Notes under the pieces: generated by a model
The model's input: the letters and a program-made list of their open reading frames with translations, nothing else
The model's database searches: none
What the model was told of the DNA's origin: nothing
Position numbers and translations under genes: made by a program
Source of the DNA: Thermogemmatispora onikobensis
GTDB lineage: Bacteria > Chloroflexota > Ktedonobacteria > Ktedonobacterales > Ktedonobacteraceae
Length of the DNA stretch: 44,276 nt
Direction of reading: 5' to 3'
NCBI RefSeq assembly: GCF_001748285.1
Contig: NZ_BDGT01000041.1
Location: 1-44,276 of the forward strand
Shown: positions 1 to 8,396 of the stretch, in pieces
Position numbering within the stretch: position 1 is the stretch's first letter
Layout: each line of letters begins with the position of its first letter

Positions 1-462
1 TGCCAACCCTGGGGCGCCATCCTGCCGCTCCTGAGCGCGCGGGGCATTCGTCTGGAGGAGGCGGAGGCCCCCGAGCGTGTCGCTGATGCCCCGGCTGGCC
101 TTTCTTGCGCCGCCCTGGCCATCGCCGAGACCGGCTCGGTCTTTCTGGCCGATAATGCCCTGGCGGCGCGCATCGTGGGGATGCTGACACTGACCCACTT
201 CGTCCTCGTCTCCGCCGGGCAGCTGGTTCCCCTCCTCGACGAGGCGGCCACGCTGCTTCAGACCTTCACTCGCCCGGGTCCCCAGCAGCAACACTATATC
301 TCGTTGGTCACTGGCCCCAGCCGGACCGCCGATATCGAGCGTACGTTGACGATCGGCGTGCAGGGGCCGCGTGCGCTCTGCGTGATTGTGGTCGCCAGCC
401 CCGCGCCCGGTGATCGTTCTCTTTCTACTCAGGAGGCAAAGGACAAGTCCGATGAGCCATAA
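1..462 (+). CDS. lutC: LutC-like LUD-domain protein (5' truncated by window edge)
   Basis: The reading frame is open from base 1, so the start lies upstream of the window. The visible 153 residues match the C-terminal half of the LutC/YkgG family. There is an AETG segment near residues 42-45 and the family signature GPSRTADIE followed by GVQGP near the end. LutC works with LutA and LutB in oxidation of L-lactate to pyruvate and is probably cytoplasmic. Its stop codon overlaps the start of the next gene by 11 bases, which implies translational coupling in a lut operon. The function is family knowledge; the overlap and motifs are seen directly. Confidence 0.85.
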   Translation, partial: CQPWGAILPLLSARGIRLEEAEAPERVADAPAGLSCAALAIAETGSVFLADNALAARIVGMLTLTHFVLVSAGQLVPLLDEAATLLQTFTRPGPQQQHYISLVTGPSRTADIERTLTIGVQGPRALCVIVVASPAPGDRSLSTQEAKDKSDEP

Positions 463-2776
463 AGAGCAGTCTGCACATCTCCAGCTTCTCGCCACTCAGA
501 GGAGCACTACGGAACCTGCCTCGGCAGTCCACGATGCTCATGCTCTGCCCCCGTTCGCGGAGCGCCTGCAGCGTGGCCTGGAGGATGAGCATATGCATCG
601 CGCTCTGGAACGCTTTGCCCCGAGCTGGCGCCAGTCGCGTCAGGCGCTCTTTGAGGTGGCGGAGGCAGAGTACGGTTCCGACTACAGCTTTGCCAACCTG
701 CGCCAGCGCCTGCGCTCCGCCAAGGACGAGGCCATCGCCCATCAGGAGGAGCTGGTGGCCCGCTTCAAGGAGCGGGCAACAGCCGCCGGCGCCGTGGTCT
801 ACGAGGCCCGCAGCGCCGAGGATGCCAACCGCTATATTTACGAACTGTGCCGCCGCAAGGGCATCACCCTGGTCGTTAAGTCAAAGACGATGGTCAGCGA
901 GGAGATCGAGCTGAATCACTATCTGGAGGAGCGCGGCATCAAGGCTGTCGAGACCGACCTGGGTGAGTGGGTGGCCCAGCTCGACCATGAACGCCCCTCG
1001 CATATGGTGATGCCCATCATTCACAAGACCCGCCAACAGGTGGGTGAGGTCCTCAGTCGCGCTACCGGACGCGAGATCTCGCGCGAGAATGTGGCCGAGC
1101 AGGTAGCAGTCATTCGCCGCGAGCATCGCCAGGCGTTCTTGACCGCTGGCATGGGCATCAGCGGCGCCAATGCCCTTATCGCCGAGAGCGGCACAGTGAT
1201 GCTCAATACCAACGAGGGCAACGGGCGCATGGTCACCTCGCTCCCACCAGTGCATGTGGTGCTGGCCGGCTACGATAAGCTCCTGCCGACTTTCGCCGAC
1301 GCCATTACGCAGATTCGCTTGCTGGCCCGTAGCGCCACGGGCCAGCCCATGACTAGCTATACGACCTTTATTACGGGACCAGACAGGCCCGGCAAAGAGG
1401 TCCATATCGTCCTGTTGGACAACGGACGCAGCGCCATGCGCGCCGACCCGCGCTTCAGCGAGGCCCTGCACTGCATTCGCTGTGCGGCCTGCGCCAACAT
1501 CTGCCCGCCCTATCAGCAGGTGGGCGGCCATGCCTTCGGCTATATCTACAGCGGCGCCATCGGGCTGGTGGTGACGCCCTTCCATCATGGCCTGGAGGCC
1601 GCCAGCGGCCCGCAGAGCCTTTGCGTGAGCTGCAACGCCTGTGAGACTGTCTGTCCTGTGGAAATCCCTCTGCCATCCCTCATTTTAGACGTGCGCAGCC
1701 GCGTGGTGGCCAGCGAGGGTCTGCCCTGGCTCAAACGCCTCATCTTCGGAACCCTGGCCCGTCCACGCCTCTTCGGCCTCCTTACGCGCCTGGCCGCCCT
1801 CGGCCAGTGGCCGGCTACCCTGGGTACGCCTTACGTGCGCTACCGCTATCTGCGCCTCTTTGAGCGCCTGCCTGGCGTGCGCCCGCTGGCACGGCTGACG
1901 CGCTGGCGCAGTCTGCCCGCCTTTGCGCTCCGCCCCCTGCGCGACCGCGTTGGGTCTCGCGCCAATCTGGCAGCAGCCGGCCAACAGTGGCACCGCCCCG
2001 AGGAGATGACGGTCTGCTACTTCGCCGGCTGTATGACCGATCGCCTCTATCCTGAGATGGGCGAGGCCGTCATCCAGATCCTGGAGCGCTGCGGTCTGCG
2101 CGTGGTCTTCCCACGCGCTCAGCACTGCTGCGGCCTGCCAGCCCTCAACTCGGGCGATCGCCAGCACGGCCTGGCAATGGCCAGGCAGACTGTGCGCATG
2201 CTGGAGCACGCCCTCGACGAGAGTGGGGCTGACTATATCGTCTGCGCCTCAACCAGCTGCGTTGTGACCCTCATCCAGGATTACTTGCGCCTCTTTGAGG
2301 ACCTCCAGCTCCAGAGCTGGCTCAACCGCACCCGCGCACTGGCCGGGCGCATCATGGATTTCACCAGCTTCCTGCTGCGGGTGCTGGTGGCCCAGCAGCG
2401 ACTGCCAGCCCTGCGCCGTCCCGCCCCTGGAACGGCCCCCGTTGTGACCTACCACGATTCTTGCCAGTCGTGCAACTGCCTGGGCCTGCGCACAGAGGCC
2501 CGGCAGATTATTCGCGATGTGCTCGGCCTGGAGCTGCGTGAGATGACGGACTCCGACGTCTGCTGCGGCTTCGGCGGCTCGACTTCGATCGAGCATCCAG
2601 AGATCGCCGAGCGCCTGCTCTCAAACAAGCTGAGACACGCCGAAGAGACTGGAGCCACGCTGCTGGTCTCCGACAATCCAGGCTGCCTGATGCATCTGCG
2701 GGGCGGGGTTGACGCCAATGGCCGCCCCCTGCGCGTGCTGCACCTGGCCCAACTGGTGGCTGAGTACCTCCCCTAG
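452..2776 (+). CDS. Fused LutB-LutA iron-sulfur lactate oxidation protein
   Basis: This 774-residue protein joins two normally separate Lut subunits. Residues 1-320 are a LUD domain (LutB/LldF N-terminus). Two 4Fe-4S clusters follow: CxxCxxCxxxC at 341-351 and 391-401. After a linker come two CCG (cysteine-rich) domains typical of LutA/LldE, with cysteines near 522 and DVCCGFGG at about 703-708. LutB alone is usually about 470 residues and LutA about 240, so the length equals their sum. The start chosen is the ATG at 452, with GGA-rich sequence just upstream and an 11-base overlap with lutC; an upstream in-frame start would overlap lutC much further. The predicted role is electron transfer and oxidation of L-lactate with LutC. 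The domain content is clear; the substrate could be another 2-hydroxyacid. Confidence 0.9.
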   Translation: MSHKEQSAHLQLLATQRSTTEPASAVHDAHALPPFAERLQRGLEDEHMHRALERFAPSWRQSRQALFEVAEAEYGSDYSFANLRQRLRSAKDEAIAHQEELVARFKERATAAGAVVYEARSAEDANRYIYELCRRKGITLVVKSKTMVSEEIELNHYLEERGIKAVETDLGEWVAQLDHERPSHMVMPIIHKTRQQVGEVLSRATGREISRENVAEQVAVIRREHRQAFLTAGMGISGANALIAESGTVMLNTNEGNGRMVTSLPPVHVVLAGYDKLLPTFADAITQIRLLARSATGQPMTSYTTFITGPDRPGKEVHIVLLDNGRSAMRADPRFSEALHCIRCAACANICPPYQQVGGHAFGYIYSGAIGLVVTPFHHGLEAASGPQSLCVSCNACETVCPVEIPLPSLILDVRSRVVASEGLPWLKRLIFGTLARPRLFGLLTRLAALGQWPATLGTPYVRYRYLRLFERLPGVRPLARLTRWRSLPAFALRPLRDRVGSRANLAAAGQQWHRPEEMTVCYFAGCMTDRLYPEMGEAVIQILERCGLRVVFPRAQHCCGLPALNSGDRQHGLAMARQTVRMLEHALDESGADYIVCASTSCVVTLIQDYLRLFEDLQLQSWLNRTRALAGRIMDFTSFLLRVLVAQQRLPALRRPAPGTAPVVTYHDSCQSCNCLGLRTEARQIIRDVLGLELREMTDSDVCCGFGGSTSIEHPEIAERLLSNKLRHAEETGATLLVSDNPGCLMHLRGGVDANGRPLRVLHLAQLVAEYLP

Positions 2777-2876
2777 CCGCTTCTGCCAGGATGAAAAAGA
2801 GCACCCAGGCCGTTCTCCTGGTGAGCAAGGGCTTGCCGGCGGGAACGGCCTTGCTGGTCTTGGGCCGCGCGCGCAA

Positions 2877-2905
2877 TTGCATTACAACGACCTGCAGAGT
2901 ATACT
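2877..2905 (+). promoter_or_regulatory. Strong sigma-70-type promoter upstream of the HIT gene
   Basis: TTGCAT at 2877-2882 and TATACT at 2900-2905 are separated by exactly 17 bases. Transcription would start near 2912, giving a leader of about 128 bases before the HIT gene. A looser hairpin (8-bp arms 2808-2815 and 2843-2850) lies just upstream and may end the lut transcript. Confidence 0.6.
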
Positions 2906-2921
2906 GTTAATGCAGTGAAGC

Positions 2922-2955
2922 GAGAGCGGGCATACTTCTTCTCAAGCCCGCTCTC
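2922..2955 (+). terminator. Perfect 10-bp hairpin directly after the promoter start site
   Basis: Arms 2922-2931 and 2946-2955 are perfectly complementary with a 14-base loop. The hairpin begins about 10 bases after the predicted start site of the promoter at 2877-2905. A T-rich run occurs some 20 bases further on, at about 2976-2982. It could be an attenuator or leader hairpin of the HIT transcript, or a terminator for read-through from the lut operon. A T-run directly after the stem is lacking, so the class is uncertain. Confidence 0.4.
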
Positions 2956-3039
2956 TCCTCTCAGAAGCAGTCACTATTTTTTAGCGAAATTGGAACGCAA
3001 CGCCTGGCCAGACCGGCGTTGTGGGAAAGGCGGTCAGCC

Positions 3040-3480
3040 GTGAGCTGCATCTTCTGTGAGATGATCAGTGGGAAAATGGAGGCCAACTTTGTCTACCAGA
3101 GCGATGAGGTAGTGGCCTTTTTGAGTGAAGAGCAGCCAAATCCCTACAAAGTGGTGGTCGCTCCGCGCAAGCATGTTGAGACCATCTACGACCTGGACGA
3201 CCAGCTTGCCGCTCGCATCTTTCAGGCCACCGTGCACGTGGCTCGCGCCATCCGTCGTGCCAGCAACTGCCCCGGCTTGAGCCTGGTTCAGGCGAATGGC
3301 CAGGTTGCTCAGCAGCGCGTGCGCCATTTCCACCTTCACCTGCTCCCTCGCTTCCCTCACGATATGGCCCTGGGGCGCGTCTTCCTGCGCTGGGAGGGCT
3401 GCCCGGCTGAGCGCAGCGAGCTGGAGCGGCTGGCGGCAGATCTCCATGCCCAGCTCTCTCAGCAGGGTCATCCCTGCTAA
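3040..3480 (+). CDS. HIT-family nucleotide hydrolase or transferase
   Basis: With a GTG start at 3040 the protein is 146 residues, normal for the histidine triad family. The HIT signature HxHxH lies at H96-H98-H100 near the C-terminus, the middle histidine being the usual nucleophile. CxxC at residues 3-6, with H45 and H96, fits the zinc-binding subset. HIT proteins split or transfer nucleoside monophosphates from substrates such as AMP-lysine or dinucleoside polyphosphates. GTG is preferred over a TTG at 3019 because GAAAGG lies about 9 bases upstream and homologues begin near the CIFC motif. It is monocistronic, under its own promoter at 2877. Confidence 0.85.
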   Translation: MSCIFCEMISGKMEANFVYQSDEVVAFLSEEQPNPYKVVVAPRKHVETIYDLDDQLAARIFQATVHVARAIRRASNCPGLSLVQANGQVAQQRVRHFHLHLLPRFPHDMALGRVFLRWEGCPAERSELERLAADLHAQLSQQGHPC

Positions 3481-3763
3481 GTTTCACTGAGCCAGGAAGG
3501 AGGCCGCGCTCCTGAGCACCGTTCTACCCTGCCCGGTCTCCATTCCGCTGGAGCTGGGCAGGCCCCATCAAAGCCTGGTCTGCCCCTCAGTTTTCCCTCT
3601 CGTCAGACAGCTGCCATTTTCTCTCTCCTTGCTGTCTCTTCCACATAATAGATCGTGGTTTGCCAGCAAATGGCCAGTGCCGTAAATAACCCGATCAGTT
3701 GTTCCTCTGTTGGCGCAATGTTCCTCATCCTTTTCGAAAAAATGCGCCACTTAAATTTATCTA

Positions 3764-3772
3764 TGATATACT
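3764..3772 (+). promoter_or_regulatory. Extended -10 promoter for the histidine kinase
   Basis: TGATATACT is an extended -10 element (TG, one base, then TATACT at 3767-3772) with no good -35. It lies about 165 bases upstream of the kinase start. The rest of the 458-base gap between 3480 and 3939 shows no gene; its only distinctive part is the A+T-rich stretch around this promoter. Confidence 0.45.
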
Positions 3773-3938
3773 ATGTTCATCCCTACTCTCTACCCTGGCC
3801 TGCCACGCGCAAGCTGAAGCCTGTCACGGTCAATCTCCTGACCGGCCTTAGCCTTGTCGGCTCGTCGACAGGCGAGCGAGCATGTGGGCTGGCAAGATTC
3901 GGAAGAGAACTAGCAAGCCAGGATGGCAGGGACAAGCG

Positions 3939-6900
3939 ATGAGAACGGTTGTCACGAAGCGTCTAACGCCCAGCTACCTTCGGCAGCTCTACCGCGAAAG
4001 CAGCCTGGAAGCGGGAGCAGCAGCCCTCACTGTTCTCTTGAGCCTCCTCTGGATGGCGCTGCGCCTGGGAGGCAGCCAGGTTACCGCCCTTTTCGCCGAT
4101 GCCATGTACAGCTTCTGCGCCCTGGGCGCCGCTGCCCAGGCCGCCCTTACCGTCTGGCGTAGCCGCTATGGTCCTTTGCGCCTGACCGTTCGCTACCAGC
4201 TTGCCTGGTCGCTCGTCAGTATCGCCCTGCTGCTCGACGCCCTGGGTGGCCTGCTCTACTTCTATCGTGATTGGACAGGACAGGCCAACACTGTGCCATC
4301 AGTGGCCGATGTTGCATTCCTGCTCAATTATCTGCTCGTGGCCAGCAGTCAGCTTTTCATCTTGAGCGGCTTCAAGCTGAGGCGCGCTATTCTCTTGATT
4401 CTGCTGGATTCCTTGATTACGACCCTCTGCCTGCTGGGTATCATCTGGTTCTTTCTGGTTGGTCCCTCCTACACGATGCTGCGCCACAGTGGCATCGACT
4501 TAGCTACGCTGACGATCAGCCTTAGCTATCCCTTCCTCGACCTGCTGCTCGTGCTCACTGGAGCGATGCTGCTGACACTGACTCAAGTGGAGCGGCCCCT
4601 GCGCCCTTCGCGGCTGCTCCTGACTGTCGGCGCCGGCTCCTTACTGTGGGCCGATAGCTGGTACTGCTATCTAGTGCTGCACCAGGCTTACGTCTCTGGG
4701 ACGCCTTACGTCGATACCGGCTGGCTCATCTTCTTTGCGTTGCTGGGCCTGAACGCCTCCTGGCAATATACCATGCTCGCCCAGCACGCCTACCACCACC
4801 AGGCCCCAGTCTGGGATCTCAGCCAGGCCCGGGGAGCGGCCAGGCACGCCAGAGCCGAAGAGGAATCTCCGGCGAACGACTACCCTGCTGACCATGTGCT
4901 GCTCTTCCAGAGTCTGTTGATCTACCTGCCGTTCACGATCGAGATTGTCCTGACGCTCTATTCCAGTCTCATCCATGATGGCGTTCGGGCCGCCTTCCTC
5001 GATACGTTGACGGCAGCGGTGGCCATCTGCCTTTTTCTACGCTATCTGCTGACCGATCGCCAGAACAGTGCGCTATTGCGCGAGCGCGAGGGGCGACGGC
5101 AGGAGGCTGAGCGCCTGCGCTTGCTGACAGCCCAGCTCAACGAGATTCTGGAGCTGAATCCCTTGCTGGAGCGCACCGTGAGCCTGGCCCCCGCAGCCCT
5201 GGGCTGTGAGGCGGCGCTGCTTCTCATTCAGGAGCAGGCTCCCTTTCCTGAGATGCCAGCGAGTGTGAAGGTCTATGTGGCCGCTCGACCTGCCGGGCAG
5301 GTGATTCTCTGGCGCTTTGAAGGACAGCGCCTCGATGTCTGTACGCTTCTCCAGCCAGGCGAGCTGGAAGTAGGCTGGCCCGTCATAACACCCGAGCACC
5401 TGCCCGAGGAGCTGCTGGCCTGGTATACTCACATGGGTATTCGCCAGAGCCTGGTGATGCCCCTGCTCTACCAAGAGAAACACCTGGCGAATTTGATCTT
5501 CTGCAGCCGCTCCGATCACTCGTTCTCACGAACGCAGAAGACAACGGCGCGCGCTTTCGCCGAACAGGCCGCTACCGCGCTCGAACATGCCTTTCTGTAT
5601 CAGGAGGCCCGCGAGCAGGAGGCTTTCGCCCAGGCGCTGGCTAATATTGCAACCCGCCTCAATTCGGCCATTGTCGAGCCAACGGAGATTCATCAGATTA
5701 TCTGCCGTGAGGGCGCCAACGCTCTCGATGCCGACTATGTCTTGCTCTATACTCCCGACCAGCACGGCTGCCTGCTCCCCCAGGCCATTGCGGCCAGCGC
5801 CGGCGAGCCATCAAGCGAGCTGAGCGAGTGGCCGGTGATCTACGAACACGAGTACGAGGCCCAGGCCCTGGCCTCGCCCCAGCCTATGCTGATGCCGCTG
5901 ACCCACTTCTACCAGCTTGATCCACCGCAGCCGCCTGTCTCGCTGGCGCTCCAGGCCCGGGCCGCTGCCGTGGGGGCAACGGCCTGGCCACCACACCCAC
6001 CACGGCGGCAACGCATGCATCGCGCCCTCTCGTTGCGCGAGATGCTCGCCAGACGCTACGTGCCAACGGCGATCCTGGCCCCTCTTTTCTCACGCAACGT
6101 CGCTGTCGGCCTGCTGGTCCTGGCCCGCTCTCTGCGTCCAGGCACCCAGGAACGCCAGCCCCTGGGCCTTCCTGATCTGCCGCGGGCTCAGGGCTTCGCC
6201 GAGCAGGCAGCCGTCGCCTATACCAATGCCACACTCTACCAGCAGCTCCGCACCACTCACCAGCAGCTGCAGGAACTAGACCAGCTCAAGGACCAGTTCA
6301 TGATCACAGCTTCCCATGAGCTGCGTACCCCCTTGACTGCCGTTCAGGGCTATCTGGAGCTGCTGGCCCAGTATGATGAGGTCCTCTCTCCTGAGCAGCG
6401 CCACGAGTTCTTGCATAAGACGCGCCTGGCCTGCGATGAGCTGGTGCTCTTGCTCAATAACGTCATGGATGCCAGCCGTCTAGAGGTCGATGCCGGCATT
6501 CGCCCGGCCCATATCGAAACAGTGGCCGTTGAGGATATCGTGCAGAGCGTCGTCGATATGATGGAGCCGCAGCTTACCCAGGAGGAGCGGATCGTCTATC
6601 TGGATATTCCTCCCGATCTGGCAGTACAGGCCGACCCGGTACGTTTGCGCCAGATCTTGCGCAACCTGGCTATGAATGCGATCAAATATTCGCCACCTGG
6701 GACGCCAATCACCTTCCGCGCTCGCGCCTCGCTGGATAGCGCTTCGCTACGACCCTGCGCCTTGATTAGTGTCAGCGACCGCGGCAAGGGTATCCGTCCT
6801 GAAGATCAGCCGAAATTGTTCCAGCGCTTTGTACGCCTGGAGAGCGACGTCAATAGCCCGGTTCGTGGCTCTGGTCTTGGTCTCTACATCTCGCGCCGCC

Positions 6901-7028
6901 TGGTAGAGGCGATGAGGGGGAAAATCTGGGTGGAGAGCAGCGGCGTGCCCGGGGAGGGAGCAACTTTCACTATCGAGCTACCCCTGATGGGTAACGGCCT
7001 TAGCCAGCCAGCTCAGCATCTGGAGTAG
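3939..7028 (+). CDS. Multi-TM sensor histidine kinase with two GAF-like domains
   Basis: The start chosen is the ATG at 3939, with AGGGA eight bases upstream; an earlier ATG at 3882 has no clear site. The 1029-residue protein has about nine hydrophobic segments over the first 370 residues, then a short coiled coil. Two GAF-like domains follow (about 400-570 and 590-760). The transmitter then has the H-box HELRTPL with phospho-acceptor His793, an N-box (NLAMNAIKYS), a G1 box (DRGKGI) and a G2 box (GSGLGLYIS). It should autophosphorylate in response to an unknown membrane or cytoplasmic signal. No response regulator is adjacent, so it is an orphan kinase. Its membrane part resembles that of the protein at 37689-39419. 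Confidence 0.92.
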   Translation: MRTVVTKRLTPSYLRQLYRESSLEAGAAALTVLLSLLWMALRLGGSQVTALFADAMYSFCALGAAAQAALTVWRSRYGPLRLTVRYQLAWSLVSIALLLDALGGLLYFYRDWTGQANTVPSVADVAFLLNYLLVASSQLFILSGFKLRRAILLILLDSLITTLCLLGIIWFFLVGPSYTMLRHSGIDLATLTISLSYPFLDLLLVLTGAMLLTLTQVERPLRPSRLLLTVGAGSLLWADSWYCYLVLHQAYVSGTPYVDTGWLIFFALLGLNASWQYTMLAQHAYHHQAPVWDLSQARGAARHARAEEESPANDYPADHVLLFQSLLIYLPFTIEIVLTLYSSLIHDGVRAAFLDTLTAAVAICLFLRYLLTDRQNSALLREREGRRQEAERLRLLTAQLNEILELNPLLERTVSLAPAALGCEAALLLIQEQAPFPEMPASVKVYVAARPAGQVILWRFEGQRLDVCTLLQPGELEVGWPVITPEHLPEELLAWYTHMGIRQSLVMPLLYQEKHLANLIFCSRSDHSFSRTQKTTARAFAEQAATALEHAFLYQEAREQEAFAQALANIATRLNSAIVEPTEIHQIICREGANALDADYVLLYTPDQHGCLLPQAIAASAGEPSSELSEWPVIYEHEYEAQALASPQPMLMPLTHFYQLDPPQPPVSLALQARAAAVGATAWPPHPPRRQRMHRALSLREMLARRYVPTAILAPLFSRNVAVGLLVLARSLRPGTQERQPLGLPDLPRAQGFAEQAAVAYTNATLYQQLRTTHQQLQELDQLKDQFMITASHELRTPLTAVQGYLELLAQYDEVLSPEQRHEFLHKTRLACDELVLLLNNVMDASRLEVDAGIRPAHIETVAVEDIVQSVVDMMEPQLTQEERIVYLDIPPDLAVQADPVRLRQILRNLAMNAIKYSPPGTPITFRARASLDSASLRPCALISVSDRGKGIRPEDQPKLFQRFVRLESDVNSPVRGSGLGLYISRRLVEAMRGKIWVESSGVPGEGATFTIELPLMGNGLSQPAQHLE

Positions 7029-7079
7029 CCGCCAGGCCACATCATCGCCAGGATCACAGTAGCACTACCGCCGGGTGCC

Positions 7080-7144
7080 CCCCTCTCTCTCCTACGGATG
7101 GGCTATAGCACCCGTCTCGCTTGTAGGGCGTCGAGGGAGAGGGG
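7080..7144 (+). terminator. Nested hairpin downstream of the histidine kinase
   Basis: An outer stem pairs 7080-7091 with 7133-7144 (11 of 12 pairs). An inner CCTAC/GTAGG pairing and a GATGGG/CCCGTC hairpin lie within it. It starts about 50 bases after the kinase stop, which fits transcript termination, but no T-run follows. The remaining sequence to 7332 has no gene; it contains a tandem copy of GCCCCACTCACT near 7279-7306. Confidence 0.4.
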
Positions 7145-7332
7145 AACGAGAGAGCAGGCTCCTCTTCAGGCGCGCTGAGGGAGGCATGGGCAGGGAGCAG
7201 AGAAGGGCACAACAAGCTCTCCCCAGGCCCTTCCCTCTTTTCTTTTCTGAGATCATCCAATCCGCCAGGTTGACCGCTCTGCCCCACTCACTTTGCCCCA
7301 CTCACTCGCCCGCACCAGCCTCGCGCACTCGC

Positions 7333-7503
7333 TTACTTTTTCTGCTCTTCCCTGGCAGCAGTTGCTTCTGCCTGCTTCTTCACCAGAGGCGGCACATGCT
7401 GCTCGCAGAAGCGGAAGGTCCGCCCACCGGAGAGTAGCTGAGCATAGGCTGCCGGCTCGCCGCAGGTATCGCAGCGGCCCACATGTGTTTTCACTGCTTT
7501 CAT
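7333..7503 (-). CDS. Small zinc-finger protein, 56 residues
   Basis: Read on the minus strand from the ATG at 7503-7501 to the TAA at 7335-7333. The peptide begins MKAVKTHVGRC and carries C11-x2-C14 and C33-x2-H36, spaced like a one-metal zinc ribbon. A charged Lys/Glu/Ala helix follows to the end. AAGGAGG at 7519-7525 is a strong ribosome binding site, though 15 bases from the start is long. Third-position G/C bias and the motif spacing support a real gene. It is too short for usual ORF cut-offs. The function is unknown; treble-clef or ribbon microproteins often bind nucleic acid or act as protein adaptors, which is only a suggestion here. Confidence 0.7.
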   Translation of the reverse strand: MKAVKTHVGRCDTCGEPAAYAQLLSGGRTFRFCEQHVPPLVKKQAEATAAREEQKK

Positions 7504-7892
7504 GATAAAAAAAGAGAACCTCCTTACCGCGGTCTATAGGCAGGTACCGGCACCACTCGCCGCGCACTCTGAGCGTGAGCGAGGAGGGCCAACATGTACC
7601 GATCTTCGAGAGGATTGCCATCCTATATGATACCACACCAGCGCGGCCTCCGCCTCTCCCCTCTCTCAGGGCAGAAAGCTCAGCCAGAATCTTGTCTTAT
7701 GTAAGAGCGCCCCAATCTTCTCTAGCCGGGCCTCTCGGCGAGCAGTTTCCTGGTGAGGAGCAGAGAGCGACAATGCGAGCAGCTTGCGCAACAGCACACA
7801 GTAAAAAGCGGGAGAACGTGCCTGGAGAAGGATCTTCCGGGCAAGCGGGCGGCAAGTGAGAGGAAAGTGAGCATGAAGTGGGAGGGAGTAAA

Positions 7893-8208
7893 CTAAAGAT
7901 AGTGGTGTCGGGTCACCAGTGGTGATCGTCTGGGTGCCAGCGTGCTCGTTGAGCCGGGCGCCTTCAGGCCAGCATGCCCGTGTGTTCCGAACCGGAGGCC
8001 GTTGAGCCGCGCCGCGCCGCGGCGCCCGGGGAGCCCAGGACAGGCTCCGGTGGTGTTCTGCTGCGTGCCACAGCAGAAAGCCCGTCGAGCCTGACCCTGC
8101 GCGAGGCTGCAGCGCAGAGTTCCGGCCCTGGCTCGTTGAGTCGGGCGCAGCCCTGCAGGCCAAGCCGACTGGCTCCGAGCCGTGAGACGATCACCACACC
8201 ACTCTTAG
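7893..8208. ncRNA. Candidate structured RNA closed by a long interrupted helix
   Basis: The ends pair over a long distance. 7921-7931 is perfectly complementary to 8185-8195 (11 bp), and 7901-7908 to 8196-8203 (8 bp), with a 12-base bulge on the left arm only. CTAA/TTAG pairing adds four more pairs outside. The roughly 250-base interior is very G+C rich and has a perfect 8-bp hairpin (8056-8063 with 8071-8078). A degenerate motif CGTTGAGcCGgGC recurs four times, at about 7947, 8000, 8083 and 8134. Open frames across it look unlike protein. It does not match RNase P, tmRNA, SRP or riboswitch cores that I know. The strand is undecided; a TATATA box just outside 8208 favours minus. An inverted-repeat mobile element is the main alternative. 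Confidence 0.45.
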
Positions 8209-8231
8209 CTACCGCCCCTGGTCAGCTGTGC

Positions 8232-8261
8232 TATATATCTGCCTCTTCTGGCCGGGCTGAA
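8232..8261 (-). promoter_or_regulatory. Weak promoter-like site for a minus-strand structured RNA
   Basis: On the minus strand TTCAGC (8256-8261) and TATATA (8232-8237) are 18 bases apart. Transcription would begin near 8225, about 17 bases before the closing helix at 8208. The -35 matches only three of six positions, so support is modest. Confidence 0.3.
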
Positions 8262-8396
8262 CTTGCCCCGCTCCGTGCTGAATCGCTGCGATGCTCAGCC
8301 TTCGCGATGAGTGTCGGCTCACTCCTCTACTGCTTTTGCTTTTTTCCCTGCAGCCCCTGTAGCTCTCTCTCATGCGTTCCCAACCTGGCCCGCTCC

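Noticed and set aside
7133-7150. GAGAGGGGAACGAG shared with 18707-18720, both after stop codons
   Set aside because: The identity is only 14 bases of low-complexity purine sequence and flanks differ; chance similarity is likely.
7893-8208. Inverted-repeat mobile element (MITE) as first explanation
   Set aside because: No target-site duplication is visible, the left arm has a one-sided 12-base insert, and internal hairpins suit RNA better; it stays as an alternative only.
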